64,000 nucleotides of DNA from Collimonas rhizosphaerae (GCF_038896935.1 NZ_JBANDC010000003.1:1-64000); one strand, 5' to 3'. Shown: positions 40,877-49,441, numbered from the stretch's first letter. Program-made: numbers and translations. Notes: generated from the letters alone by a model not told the origin.

Positions 40877-42013
40877 ATGCCATCGCGCTTCGCCATCGTG
40901 CTTGTTCTGTTCTTGCTGGGCGTGCTGCATGCGCTGATCGGCTTGCTCCTGATGCCGGCGCTGTCCGCCATCCCGTTCTTGCAAGTATTGCTAGGCGGCT
41001 GGCTGCTGCTATCGTTTTTACTGATCCCCGCCGGCATGCTGGCCAGGGGCATACGAAGCCAGCCGCTGTCCGACCGGCTGGCGTGGGGCGGCATGCTGGC
41101 CATGGGGATCTTTTCATCGCTGCTGCTGGCAACCCTGCTGCGCGAACTGGGCTTGTGGCTGTCGCCCCTGTTCAAGCTGGACCACGAACAATTCGCATTC
41201 TGGAGCGCGCTTGCCGTGCTGGCGCTGGCCGCGGTTTCAAGCCTGGTTGGGTTTTTCAATGCGCGCCGCCTGGCGGCGGTAGTCGATGTCGACATTCCGA
41301 TCAGCGGCTTGCCGGCCGCCTTGCACGGCTACAGCATCGTGCAGATCAGCGACATCCATGTCGGCCCGACCATCAAGCACAATTACCTGGACGCCATCGT
41401 CGGCAAGGTCAACGCCCTCCAGCCGGACCTGATCGCGGTCACCGGCGACCTGGTCGACGGCAGCGTGCGGGAACTGTCGGCGCACACGGCGCCGCTGGCC
41501 AAGCTGCGCTCTCGCCACGGCGCCTACTTCGTCACCGGCAACCACGAGTATTATTCGAACGCGCCGGAATGGGTGGCAGAGGTGCGCCGGCTTGGACTGA
41601 CCGTGCTCATGAACCAGCACGTCGTCATCCGGCACCAGGGCGCATCGCTGCTGGTGGCCGGCGTCACCGACTACAGCGCCCATCACTTTGACGAAGCCGA
41701 ACGCAGCGATCCGCATGCGGCGCTGGCCGGCAGTCCGCCCGGCGTGGCGCTGAAACTGCTGCTGGCGCATCAGCCGCGTTCGGCGGCCGCGGCCGCCGAT
41801 GCCGGCTTTGACCTGCAGTTGTCCGGCCATACCCATGGCGGCCAGTTCTTCCCCTGGAATCTGTTCGTGCCTTTGCAGCAGCCTTATACGGCCGGCCTCA
41901 ACCGCTTGCGCAACCTGTGGGTGTATACCAGCCGCGGCACCGGCTACTGGGGGCCGCCAAAGCGGCTGTTTGCGCCATCTGAAATTACCCGCCTGCGCCT
42001 GATGCCGGCATAA
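40877..42013 (+). CDS. Membrane-anchored metallophosphoesterase
   Basis: A 378-residue protein from ATG 40877 (a longer reading from 40817 adds 20 polar residues without a ribosome site). Four or so hydrophobic helices at the N terminus (1-130) are followed by a calcineurin-like phosphoesterase: VQISDIHVGPT (D-x-H), AVTGDLVDGS (GD), VTGNHEYYSN (GNHE), LLLAHQP and LSGHTHGGQFFPWN (GHxH). It resembles YkuE/YaeI-type enzymes, which hydrolyse UDP-diacylglucosamine or phospholipids in other bacteria. Substrate here unknown. Divergent from the patatin gene. Confidence 0.88.
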   Translation: MPSRFAIVLVLFLLGVLHALIGLLLMPALSAIPFLQVLLGGWLLLSFLLIPAGMLARGIRSQPLSDRLAWGGMLAMGIFSSLLLATLLRELGLWLSPLFKLDHEQFAFWSALAVLALAAVSSLVGFFNARRLAAVVDVDIPISGLPAALHGYSIVQISDIHVGPTIKHNYLDAIVGKVNALQPDLIAVTGDLVDGSVRELSAHTAPLAKLRSRHGAYFVTGNHEYYSNAPEWVAEVRRLGLTVLMNQHVVIRHQGASLLVAGVTDYSAHHFDEAERSDPHAALAGSPPGVALKLLLAHQPRSAAAAADAGFDLQLSGHTHGGQFFPWNLFVPLQQPYTAGLNRLRNLWVYTSRGTGYWGPPKRLFAPSEITRLRLMPA

Positions 42014-42016
42014 GGA

Positions 42017-42454
42017 TCAAAGATCGACCTTGCCGCGCATGGCTTTGTCCTTGCCGCGCCGGGTCTTGCTGTCGACCCGCTTGAGCTGGGAACTGCGGCT
42101 GGGCGCGGTTGGCCGCCGCTTCTTGGGAATCACGGTCACGCTCAGCAGCAGCTCCTGCAGGCGCAACAGGGCTTCGCCCTTGTTCTTTTCCTGGCTGCGC
42201 GACTGTTGCGCCTTGAGGACCAGCACGCCGTCCTTGGTAATCCGCTGGTCGTTCAGTGCCAGCAGCTTTTCCTGGTAGAACTCCGGCAGCGACGATGCGC
42301 GGATGTCGAACCGCAGATGTATCGCCGACGAGACCTTGTTCACATTCTGGCCGCCCGGGCCCTGGGCGCGGACGGCGCTGATCTCGACCTCACTGAGCGG
42401 AATCGCGAGTGAATCGGTGATATGCAGCAGCTTGTCGTCGTTACGCGTAAACAT
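42017..42454 (-). CDS. arfB: Alternative ribosome-rescue factor ArfB (YaeJ)
   Basis: A 145-residue release-factor-like protein. The GGQ motif lies in RAQGPGGQNVNKVSSAIHLR (about 30-47), which hydrolyses peptidyl-tRNA on stalled ribosomes. The tail is basic (KKRRPTAPSRSSQLKRVDSK...RRGKDKAMRGKVDL) and in ArfB inserts into the empty mRNA channel. Single gene, convergent with the phosphoesterase gene (3 bases apart). Confidence 0.93.
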   Translation of the reverse strand: MFTRNDDKLLHITDSLAIPLSEVEISAVRAQGPGGQNVNKVSSAIHLRFDIRASSLPEFYQEKLLALNDQRITKDGVLVLKAQQSRSQEKNKGEALLRLQELLLSVTVIPKKRRPTAPSRSSQLKRVDSKTRRGKDKAMRGKVDL

Positions 42455-42487
42455 GCGCGATATTATGGCACGCTACGCCGTTCGGCT

Positions 42488-43189
42488 TCACTTTGAAGGT
42501 GCGCTGCGCAGATCCTCCAGGATGGTCCCTGCCGCCTTGGCTTCGGCTTCATGGCCAGGTTCGCGCCACGATTCCGCCAAAGCCTCTGCCTGCCATTGCC
42601 GCATCGCCGGCAAATCGAGCAGACGCACTGCATAAGCATGCGCTGCGGGGCCTAGCTTGAGGTTGTAAGTCTGGATGCGGAAAGCCACCGGCGCAAAGAA
42701 GGCGTCGACAGCGCTGAAATTCGCCCCCGCCAGGAACGGCCCGCCGAAACGCTCCAGGCCCTCGTTCCACAATTCATCCAGCCGCGCGATATCCGACTTG
42801 AGCGCTTCCGGCGAATGCTCAATGCGCACCCGGATGCCGCAGTTCATCGTGCAGTGTTCACGCAAGGCGCCGAAACCGGAATGCATCTCGGCGGCGGCGC
42901 AGCGCGCCCAGCTCCTGGCTTGCGGATTGCTGGGCCAAACGCCTTCATGGCGCTCGGCCAGGTATTCGACTATCCCGAGCGAATCCCAGACAACCGTGCC
43001 GCCGTCGTTCAGCGCCGGCACTTTGCCGGTCGGCGAAAAACTGCGGAACGTATCCCAGTTGGAGCCGGGAAGTCCATCGGCAAACGGCACCACGTGTTCC
43101 TTGAACGCCAAACCAAGCTCGCGCATCAGCACCCATGGACGCAGCGACCAGGAAGAATAGTTTTTATTGGCGATATACAGTTCATACAT
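42488..43189 (-). CDS. Glutathione S-transferase family protein
   Basis: A 233-residue cytosolic protein. The thioredoxin-like N-terminal domain starts MYELYIANKNYSSWSLRPWV, with SSWS in the place of the catalytic Ser/Cys. GKVPALNDGGTVVWDSLGIVEYL (about 53-75) is the glutathione-binding beta3-beta4 segment (VPAL and the DS pair). The all-helical C-terminal domain contains FLAGANFSAVDAFFAPVAFRI. The substrate is unknown. It is a monocistronic gene with 33 bases to arfB. Confidence 0.9.
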   Translation of the reverse strand: MYELYIANKNYSSWSLRPWVLMRELGLAFKEHVVPFADGLPGSNWDTFRSFSPTGKVPALNDGGTVVWDSLGIVEYLAERHEGVWPSNPQARSWARCAAAEMHSGFGALREHCTMNCGIRVRIEHSPEALKSDIARLDELWNEGLERFGGPFLAGANFSAVDAFFAPVAFRIQTYNLKLGPAAHAYAVRLLDLPAMRQWQAEALAESWREPGHEAEAKAAGTILEDLRSAPSK

Positions 43190-43386
43190 GATGTCTGACG
43201 CTCCGGTGTAAGTTGTGATGGTTAAAACGCAATCAACTGCATAGGATATCGCTGCATTCTCAAATTGCAGCCGCAGTTGCAGAGTGGCATTTTAAATGCT
43301 TTCAGACAAGAATAGCCACGAAGCTGTAGCGTATCGATATCGACTGATGCATGATGCCTGTAGCCACTGACCATTTACCCAAGACC

Positions 43387-44001
43387 ATGACGCCGTCCAT
43401 CGCAAAACCATCTGCAATCCTGCCCGCCACCCGGCTGCTGCTGCGCGCTGCGCTGCTGCCGCTGGCATTCAGCGCCGGCGTGTGCAGCGCCGCCGATCGC
43501 TACCTGATCGACCCCGAGCATACTTTTTCCTATTTCGAGTACAGCCACTGGGGCTTGTCGACGCAGCGCAGCCGCTTCGACCGTACTTCCGGTTCGATTG
43601 AAATCGACCTGGCCAGCCACAGCGGCAGCATAGACATCGAGATCGACGCGGCCTCGGTCAGCACCGGCAGCGACGGCTTCAACCAGATCATGCGCTCAGG
43701 CGATTTCTTCGACGCCGCCAACTATCCCAAGATCAGCTTCACATCGTCCAGCCTGCATTTTGAAGAACAGCAGCTGACGCAAATCGAGGGCGACCTGACG
43801 ATCAAGGGCATCACGCATCCGGTAACGCTGGAGATCAGCAATTTCAATTGCCGCTTCATGCTCATTTACGGCAAACAAGCCTGCGGCGCCAACGGCTCCG
43901 CCAAGATCCTGCGCAGCGACTACAAGCTTGGACGCTATGTCCCCTTTGTCAGCGATGCGGTGACGCTGCATGTCAGCGTTGAGGCCATCAAGGAATACTG
44001 A
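43387..44001 (+). CDS. Periplasmic YceI-family lipocalin-like protein
   Basis: From ATG 43387 the protein has 204 residues; ATG 43351 would add 12. I prefer 43387 because it gives a normal signal peptide (ILPATRLLLRAALLPLAFSA, cleaved before ADRYLIDPEH). The start of the mature domain, RYLIDPEHTFSYFEYSHWGL, and IKGITHPVTLEISNFN are YceI signatures. These proteins form a beta-barrel that binds polyisoprenoids such as ubiquinone-like lipids. Convergent with the C45-type gene (32 bases). Confidence 0.86.
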   Translation: MTPSIAKPSAILPATRLLLRAALLPLAFSAGVCSAADRYLIDPEHTFSYFEYSHWGLSTQRSRFDRTSGSIEIDLASHSGSIDIEIDAASVSTGSDGFNQIMRSGDFFDAANYPKISFTSSSLHFEEQQLTQIEGDLTIKGITHPVTLEISNFNCRFMLIYGKQACGANGSAKILRSDYKLGRYVPFVSDAVTLHVSVEAIKEY

Positions 44002-44033
44002 CGCCGCTACGCCGGCCGACCGGCCGCGTCTGG

Positions 44034-45194
44034 CTATAAGCGGTATTCGACGAAAGCGTGCGGCTGATGTGGTTTGCGCGCTATCCACATGGCGCCGCCG
44101 GCGGCGTCGATCAGGGTCGTCACGGCTGTGGCGGGCCGGGCATCGGCATTTTCACCATCGGGTTTGCGAAAAGCGCCGCCGAGATCGGGGAAATCGTCCG
44201 CCAGCACCTTCTTTGCCATTGCCCAGCTGATTTTTCCCGGGCCTTGGTTGATGGCTTGCAGCAGCGTCGTCTCCACCCGCTGCTGGCGATATAAGGAATC
44301 CGGGTTGACGGCCAGCCCCTGCCCGTTCAGCCTGCTGCGCGCAACCGGGCACAGCCAGTGATTGGCATGGACCAGCAAGCCGTGCTGCGGCGTCAGCCAG
44401 AAAATTTCATCCGGCGCGCATTCCAGACTGACCGCATCGCCGACATGCTGGCTGTCGGCGCTGACCCGGGCCTGGGCCAGCATCAGGTTCCCGGAACAAA
44501 AGCGGCGCGTCTGCCAAAGCAGTTTCATGGCCGCGCCCATGCTGGGCGCTTCCAGCATCTTGCGCCGCACCAGCACCAGCGGCACGCCGGCCATCAGGCG
44601 GTAATCGCGGTCGGAGCCCAGGAAACCGCCCGTCAGGGACACACCGGCACTGTTGAAGCCGTGCCGCGCCAGGCTGCCGGCACCGGTAAACATGAGCAGG
44701 TCGGGCTCGTCCTGGCTGCCGCCACGCCTGATCCGCAAGACGATGCCGGTATCTAGGCACTCTTCCCGCCAGTCCGAACTGTGGGCGTGCATCAGGCGCC
44801 CGCTTTCTGCATTTTCCGGCAATACCGCCAGGCTGGCGCAGCGGTCGTCCAGCTCCTGGCATATCGCCGATAGCTCGCCTTGACCAAACAACAGTTCGGT
44901 ACGGCAGTTGATGAGGATGACGTCCTCCAGCGGCACTCCGGCGCCATCGGCAATGCCTTGCATTTCCTCCAGGTAGTCGCGATCGAAGCGCTCGATTGCC
45001 GGCAGCATTCCCAGCGCCAGCACGTTCTGGCGTTCGGCGCAGACGTTGTGCCGCGCCAGTTGCCGGCGATACAGGCTGGCGCTGCGCGCGATGCGCTCGG
45101 GCACCGCCGCGCCGTGCTGCCGGCCGCGCTGATAGGGCGAGCCGCAGGTATCTACCTGCGGGAAGGGCTCAATCGGGATCGCCTTGCCGTCCAT
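44034..45194 (-). CDS. C45-type acyltransferase/peptidase (acyl-CoA:6-APA acyltransferase-like)
   Basis: A 386-residue Ntn-hydrolase-type protein from ATG 45194, with GGAGG (45202-45206) 7 bases upstream. It has GSPYQRGRQHGAAVPERIAR near the N terminus and the internal segment LDDRCASLAVLPENA, where the Cys (about residue 115) is the predicted nucleophile exposed by self-cleavage in this family. AHSSDWREE and FTGAGSLARHGFNSAGVSLT are further family motifs. Members process beta-lactams, amides or peptides. The substrate is unknown. It is divergent from the GntR gene with an operator-like palindrome between them, so it is the likely target of that regulator. Confidence 0.82.
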   Translation of the reverse strand: MDGKAIPIEPFPQVDTCGSPYQRGRQHGAAVPERIARSASLYRRQLARHNVCAERQNVLALGMLPAIERFDRDYLEEMQGIADGAGVPLEDVILINCRTELLFGQGELSAICQELDDRCASLAVLPENAESGRLMHAHSSDWREECLDTGIVLRIRRGGSQDEPDLLMFTGAGSLARHGFNSAGVSLTGGFLGSDRDYRLMAGVPLVLVRRKMLEAPSMGAAMKLLWQTRRFCSGNLMLAQARVSADSQHVGDAVSLECAPDEIFWLTPQHGLLVHANHWLCPVARSRLNGQGLAVNPDSLYRQQRVETTLLQAINQGPGKISWAMAKKVLADDFPDLGGAFRKPDGENADARPATAVTTLIDAAGGAMWIARKPHQPHAFVEYRL

Positions 45195-45207
45195 ATACAA
45201 ACCTCCA

Positions 45208-45228
45208 AAATTGTTTAATCGACAATTT
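45208..45228. promoter_or_regulatory. Palindrome between C45-type gene and GntR gene, candidate operator
   Basis: AAATTGT (45208-45214), TTAATCG, ACAATTT (45222-45228): perfect 7-base arms, 7-base centre. It lies just upstream of the C45-type gene ribosome site, within the 193-base divergent intergenic region, which is otherwise AT-rich. TTGT-N7-ACAA suits GntR/FadR-type dimers. Confidence 0.6.
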
Positions 45229-45387
45229 CAAAGTATATTGTATTAACTTTTTGATAAAATCAATTCAATGTTACCTTTTAAGATTAATCTTATCCGTTGC
45301 ATGCGTATATGTCGCTTGCCCTGCAGTTTACTCATATGATATTAATCATTTAACATTGAGCGAATGTAAACCTAACCGCGGCACAGA

Positions 45388-46275
45388 ATGAGCAAAACGA
45401 CAAAACCCAGCCGTCCCAGCCCATTGCAGCTCGACCTGGCAAACCGGCTGATCCAGCAGATCACGACCGGCGAACTGCCGGCCGGAACCCATCTCACCGA
45501 AGAAGGCCTGGCCAGCCAGTTCGACGTCTCGCGGACGCCTGTCAAGGCGGCGTTGCGCCTGGTTGCGGAGCAAGAGCTGCTGGAGTATCACGTCAACAGC
45601 GGCTACTTCGTCAGCAGCAACGCCCGGCCCGAAACGGCCGCGGAAATGGTGGTCGGCGGCATCAGCGGCGACACCCTGTATCTGCGCCTGATCGACGACC
45701 GCGCCAGCAACCTGCTGCCGGACACCATGACCGAGACGGATTTCCTGGAGCGCTACGCGGTGCCGCGCAGCCTGTTGAGGGGAACCCTGGTGCGCATGGC
45801 GGCTGACGGCCTGATCGAGAAACGCCGCGGCCAGGGCTGGAACTTCCCGTCGACGATAGGCTCGCCGGAACTGATGGCCGAGAGCTACCAGTTCCGGATC
45901 ATGGTGGAGTGCGGCGGGCTGCTGGAGAGCACGTTCAAGGTTGACGCCGCCCAGCTGCAGAACAGCCGCCTGGCGCATGAAAAATTATTGCAGAAGGCGC
46001 CGGCCGATTATTCGGCCAGCGCATTTTTTGCTCTCAACGCCGCTTTCCACGAAATGCTGGCGCGTTTCTCCAACAACCGTTTCGTGCTGCAGGCGGTGCA
46101 GCAGCAAAACCAGCTCCGGCGCGTCAGCGAACATATCGCATTTCAGCGCAATCCACGCCAGATCGATTCATGCAAGGAACATCTGCAAATCATCCAGGCG
46201 CTGGAAAACGGCAACCGGGAATGGGCGTCCGCCCTGATGCGGCATCATCTCGGCATCGCCCGCGACATCAAGTAA
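45388..46275 (+). CDS. GntR-family regulator with two winged-helix segments and a C-terminal FCD-like domain
   Basis: A 295-residue protein, longer than usual FadR/FCD regulators (about 230). Residues 12-78 form the GntR winged helix (LANRLIQQITTGELPAGTHL, then EEGLASQFDVSRTPVKAALR). Residues 90-150 look like a second winged helix (LRLIDDRASNLLPDTMTETD, then FLERYAVPRSLLRGTLVRMA and a GLIEKRRGQGWNF wing). The C-terminal helices (about 165-295) include FHEMLARFSNNRFVLQAVQQ and HLQIIQALENGN, as in FCD effector domains. It probably controls itself and the divergent C45-type gene through the palindrome at 45208-45228. Confidence 0.84.
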   Translation: MSKTTKPSRPSPLQLDLANRLIQQITTGELPAGTHLTEEGLASQFDVSRTPVKAALRLVAEQELLEYHVNSGYFVSSNARPETAAEMVVGGISGDTLYLRLIDDRASNLLPDTMTETDFLERYAVPRSLLRGTLVRMAADGLIEKRRGQGWNFPSTIGSPELMAESYQFRIMVECGGLLESTFKVDAAQLQNSRLAHEKLLQKAPADYSASAFFALNAAFHEMLARFSNNRFVLQAVQQQNQLRRVSEHIAFQRNPRQIDSCKEHLQIIQALENGNREWASALMRHHLGIARDIK

Positions 46276-46363
46276 TGAAATGGCGATGTATTTATGACAA
46301 AAAAAGATCAACACTATTGCACGGGCACACCGCACGGAAAATCCGCCGCATGCGCCTGATGCG

Positions 46364-46687
46364 CTAACTCAGATGCGGCAGCTTGGCATCCATTGCCGCC
46401 AGCCGCGCTTCCAGCGCATGTATCCTTTGCAATAGATTGAGCGCCATCGCTACGCCGTGCGTATCGAGCTCGAAATCGTCGCGCAGGCGGCGCGCCGTCC
46501 TGGCCAGCACGATGGTCTGCGCGCGGAACACGTAAGCCGGAGCGGAATCCCGGTCCGGTTCGATGGCGCCGATCGCCACCAGTTCGGCCAGCTCGTCGTG
46601 GCTAAGGCCGGAAAATTCCGCCAGCTCATCCAGCGAACACAACGCAATGTCGTTTAACCAAACGGCTTCTACTAGCAGAGCAGTCAT
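46364..46687 (-). CDS. cbpM: Chaperone-modulator protein CbpM
   Basis: A 107-residue MerR-like small protein that inhibits CbpA. It has LDELAEFSGLSHDELAELVA (helix-turn-helix-like, 19-38) and a C-terminal coiled helix (GVAMALNLLQRIHALEARLA). Start at ATG 46687, 11 bases downstream of the cbpA stop on the same strand. The CbpA-CbpM pairing supports the assignment. Binds the J-domain of CbpA in E. coli. Confidence 0.86.
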   Translation of the reverse strand: MTALLVEAVWLNDIALCSLDELAEFSGLSHDELAELVAIGAIEPDRDSAPAYVFRAQTIVLARTARRLRDDFELDTHGVAMALNLLQRIHALEARLAAMDAKLPHLS

Positions 46688-46698
46688 TGGCGTCCCTC

Positions 46699-47619
46699 CT
46701 AATTAAGATGCTGGCGCGGATTGAATGTCGATTCGGCAGCAAGCTGTTCGAACAGTTCGCGCTCGCGCGCGGCGGGCGCCGGCGGCACTTCTATCCTTAC
46801 CACCGCATACAGGTTGCCCGATTCGCCGCTGGCGGACGGCAGGCCGCGCTTGGCCAGGCGGAACTGGCGGTTGGCGGCGGTACCGGCGGGAACATTCAAT
46901 TCCACCTTGCCGCCAAGCGTCGGCACCTGCACTACCGCGCCCAGCACGGCTTCCCACGGCGTCAGCGGCAAATCGAAATACAGGTCCTTGCCGGTAACCC
47001 GGTACAGGGGATGCGGGATCAGCTTCATCATCACATACAGGTCGCCATGCTTGCCGCCGTCGCGGCCCTGCCCGCCCTTGCCTGACAAGCGCAGGCGCTG
47101 GCCGTCTTCCGCGCCTTTCGGTATGCGGACCCGGAAGGTGCGCGGCACCCGGTGCAATTTGCCGTGCTCATCGTATTCAGGCATGCTCAGCCGGACATCG
47201 GTTTCACCGCCGTCGTAAATCTGCTCCAGCGTGATGGGGGTATTGACTTCATAGTCCTCGCCCCTGCTCGGCCGCGGCCGGCCGCCCTGGCGCGAGGCGG
47301 CAAAAGCGGCCAGGATGTCGGCCATGTCGACATCGCCAAAGGAAGTTCCGCCATCGCTGAATCCCTGCTGCCAGGCATGCGGCGGCTCAACGTTTTCACC
47401 GGGCTGGTGGCTGCCCAGCTGGTCGTAGGCGGCGCGCTTTTCCGTATCCTTCAGAGTCGAATATGCTTCCGCGATATCCTTGAATTTTTCTTCCCCGGCC
47501 GGATCCTTGGAGACATCCGGATGGTATTTGTGCGCCAGCTTGCGATAAGCCTGCTTGATTTCGGCGGCGCTGGCCGTGCGTTCGACGCCAAGGGCGCTGT
47601 AATAGTCTTTGAATTTCAT
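46699..47619 (-). CDS. cbpA: DnaJ-family curved-DNA-binding protein CbpA
   Basis: A 306-residue class II J-protein. The J-domain (1-68) has KDYYSALGVERTASAAEIKQ and the HPD tripeptide in KLAHKYHPDVSKD. A Gly/Ser/Arg linker follows, then the C-terminal substrate-binding domains (TPITLEQIYDGGETDVRLSM, GKGGQGRDGGKHGDLYV, DLPLTPWEAVLGAVVQVPTL). It lacks the zinc fingers of DnaJ, as CbpA does. Acts as DnaK co-chaperone and nucleoid protein. Followed by cbpM; preceded by the FMN reductase gene 1 base upstream. Confidence 0.92.
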   Translation of the reverse strand: MKFKDYYSALGVERTASAAEIKQAYRKLAHKYHPDVSKDPAGEEKFKDIAEAYSTLKDTEKRAAYDQLGSHQPGENVEPPHAWQQGFSDGGTSFGDVDMADILAAFAASRQGGRPRPSRGEDYEVNTPITLEQIYDGGETDVRLSMPEYDEHGKLHRVPRTFRVRIPKGAEDGQRLRLSGKGGQGRDGGKHGDLYVMMKLIPHPLYRVTGKDLYFDLPLTPWEAVLGAVVQVPTLGGKVELNVPAGTAANRQFRLAKRGLPSASGESGNLYAVVRIEVPPAPAARERELFEQLAAESTFNPRQHLN

Positions 47620-47620
47620 T

Positions 47621-48172
47621 TCAGTTTTTCAGAAACTCGACAAAATTCCGGTTGAATTCCCTGAGCTGTTCGCGCACCTGCTCATCGACCAGCTCACCGT
47701 TTTCGTTAAATGCCTTGCCGGCGTGCGACACCATCAGCCGGCCGCCGAACCAAGGCTGCATGCCCAGCGTGCGCAATACCGGCAGCCAGGCGTTCTGCGA
47801 CAGGACGGTGCCGAAGCCGCCAGGCGAAGCGCCGATCACCGCTACCCGGCGGCCGCGAAAAATGCGGGCGCTGTCGGCCGGCGGCCGGGACAGCCAGTCG
47901 AGCGCGTTCTTGAACACGCCCGGCATCGAATTATTGTATTCCGGCGTCACCAGCAGCAGCGCATCGGCCACCGCGATCTGTTCTTTCAGCAGCGCCACCG
48001 CCGGCGGGATGCCCTCGGCCTGTTCCAGGTCGGCGTCATACAGCGGAATCCCTTTGATGGTGCCGATCTCCAGCGCCGAACCGGCCGGCATCAGCTCGGC
48101 TGCCGCACGCAGCAAGGCAGCGTTCAGCGAACCGCTGCGCAGGCTGCCGGCCACTCCGACGATCTTTGACAT
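47621..48172 (-). CDS. NADPH-dependent FMN reductase
   Basis: A 183-residue flavodoxin-fold oxidoreductase from ATG 48172, with AGGAGAAACGC upstream; an eight-residue longer form lacks support. VGVAGSLRSGSLNAALLRAA (4-23) is the FMN phosphate loop, and LLVTPEYNNSMPGVFKNALDWLS (about 75-97) is the conserved flavin-binding segment. GASPGGFGTVLSQN is also typical. Family members reduce FMN, quinones, azo dyes or chromate. The stop lies 1 base before cbpA, and osmC-like is 20 bases upstream, so these genes probably share a transcript. Confidence 0.88.
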   Translation of the reverse strand: MSKIVGVAGSLRSGSLNAALLRAAAELMPAGSALEIGTIKGIPLYDADLEQAEGIPPAVALLKEQIAVADALLLVTPEYNNSMPGVFKNALDWLSRPPADSARIFRGRRVAVIGASPGGFGTVLSQNAWLPVLRTLGMQPWFGGRLMVSHAGKAFNENGELVDEQVREQLREFNRNFVEFLKN

Positions 48173-48192
48173 GCGTTTCTCCTCAGGATGGG

Positions 48193-48603
48193 TCAAGCGT
48201 GCGGCTCAAGCCGAGCCGGATTCAAGGTGGTCAGGATTTCCGTACCTTGCCTGATGGTCTTGGTGACCGGCGTCTTCTCGCAGATTTCCCCCAGCCGGCC
48301 GATCTGTTCCGGGCTGAGCGAGGCGCCAAAGGCGACCGTGCGATCGATCCTTTCCCGTCCTTGCTCGTCGCGCGAAAAGCGCAGCCGCACATCGATCAGG
48401 CCGAGCTCCCACTGTTTGCGGTCGGCGTACATGCGCAAAGTCAGGGAGGTGCAGGCTGCCAGTCCGGCCAGCAGCAGTTCATAGGGCGCCGGGCCGCTGT
48501 CGGTACCGCCGTTGTCGAGCGGTTCATCGGCCTGCAGCTGGTGCGACCGGGCCTGGATTTGCTGGACATAGCCAGTGCTGCTTTGTAGATGTACAGACGC
48601 CAT
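48193..48603 (-). CDS. OsmC/Ohr-family protein
   Basis: A 136-residue OsmC-like peroxide-detoxification protein. It has GTDSGPAPYELLLAGLAACTSLTLRMYADRK (33-63), the first reactive Cys being in AAC, and the second in GEICEKTPVTKTI. Both conserved Cys are present, so it is likely active as a thiol peroxidase. It has the general OsmC, not the organic-hydroperoxide-specific Ohr, pattern at the N terminus. Same strand as the FMN reductase, 20 bases apart, suggesting a redox-stress operon. Confidence 0.88.
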   Translation of the reverse strand: MASVHLQSSTGYVQQIQARSHQLQADEPLDNGGTDSGPAPYELLLAGLAACTSLTLRMYADRKQWELGLIDVRLRFSRDEQGRERIDRTVAFGASLSPEQIGRLGEICEKTPVTKTIRQGTEILTTLNPARLEPHA

Positions 48604-48670
48604 GAGCTCTCCATATCAAGTTGGGATTTGATATAGAGACTATAGCCGTTTTAGAGGATAGCGATGCTGC

Positions 48671-48937
48671 TAGGGCCTGTTAACATTTGATTTGGGAGTG
48701 CGAACGCGCGGCAGGCGTTACAGGCCTAGGCGTAACGACGCGACGTAGCGGTGCTACGGCAAGGAGTTACAACAACGGCATGTGACGCCTGCAGCCGTTC
48801 CCGGAGGGTTCCCACCAAAACGTGCGCTGGCTGCGTTGCATGGCTTGCTGGGGCACCAGCCCCAGCTACGCCACGCGCCTTGCCAGCACACGTTTTGGTG
48901 GGAACGCATCTCCCAAATCAAATGTTATCAGGCCCTA
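48671..48937. mobile_element. MITE-like element with 28-bp terminal inverted repeats (267 bp)
   Basis: The left end (48671-48698) and right end (48910-48937) are inverted copies of 28 bases with one mismatch, beginning TAGGGCCTG and ending CAGGCCCTA. The terminal TA on each side may be a duplicated TA target. Inside are a second inverted pair, GTTCCCACCAAAACGTG (from 48808) and its complement (to 48904), and a short hairpin GCTGGGG/CCCCAGC. No transposase fits. The reading frames across it are not genes. It lies between OsmC and an orphan Hpt gene, whose stop codon is formed by its right end. Confidence 0.8.
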
Positions 48938-49255
48938 AAGCAGTTCAACCTGGCGACGCAAGGCGAGGCAGGCCGCAGCCAGCTGTGCATGATCGACGGC
49001 CAGTCCCGTATTCAGGACGGCTTCGATATGCAGCGTGGCGTCGACCATCGCTGTCATGCGGAAAATCATGGCCGCTCCCTTCAGCCGGTGCACCGTCTGC
49101 TGCATGGCACAGTAGTCGCCGCTTGCCAGCGCTTGCTCGATGCTGGCCAGGTCTTGCCTGGCGCTGGCCACGAACAGATCGTCAAGCCCGAGCTCGGATT
49201 CGTCCAAAGGCAATAGCGGATCTGGCGGAAGCTGCCTACCCTTGCTCTTGTTCAT
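48935..49255 (-). CDS. Orphan histidine phosphotransfer (Hpt) domain protein
   Basis: A 106-residue protein from ATG 49255 (a 28-residue longer form lacks a ribosome site). The Hpt domain spans about 20-100 with the phosphorylatable histidine in QTVHRLKGAAMIFRMTAMVD. No kinase or receiver gene is adjacent, so its partners are elsewhere. The stop codon TAG lies in the terminal three bases of the MITE-like element, so the original C terminus may have been a little different. Upstream (49256-49530) no gene is seen; an inverted pair TCGCCGGT/ACCGGCGA (49442-49470) is there. Confidence 0.8.
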   Translation of the reverse strand: MNKSKGRQLPPDPLLPLDESELGLDDLFVASARQDLASIEQALASGDYCAMQQTVHRLKGAAMIFRMTAMVDATLHIEAVLNTGLAVDHAQLAAACLALRRQVELL

Positions 49256-49441
49256 TTCGTCCACTTCCAGTGTTATCCCGAGATACCGCGATGACTGCCT
49301 GCATCGGTTGCAGGACAAGGCACGCGACCCTGCATTCACCGTTTTGCCGTCAGATGAACAGAGATAGCCTAGATTTGGAGCTTAATTGCAGCAATGCCAA
49401 ACTTATATATTTCACAATCGTTAACATTGGGTAACAACAAA

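Noticed and set aside
48751..49434. Overlapping + strand frames across the MITE-like element
   Set aside because: They run through the inverted repeats and into antisense of the Hpt gene; no start site or domain.
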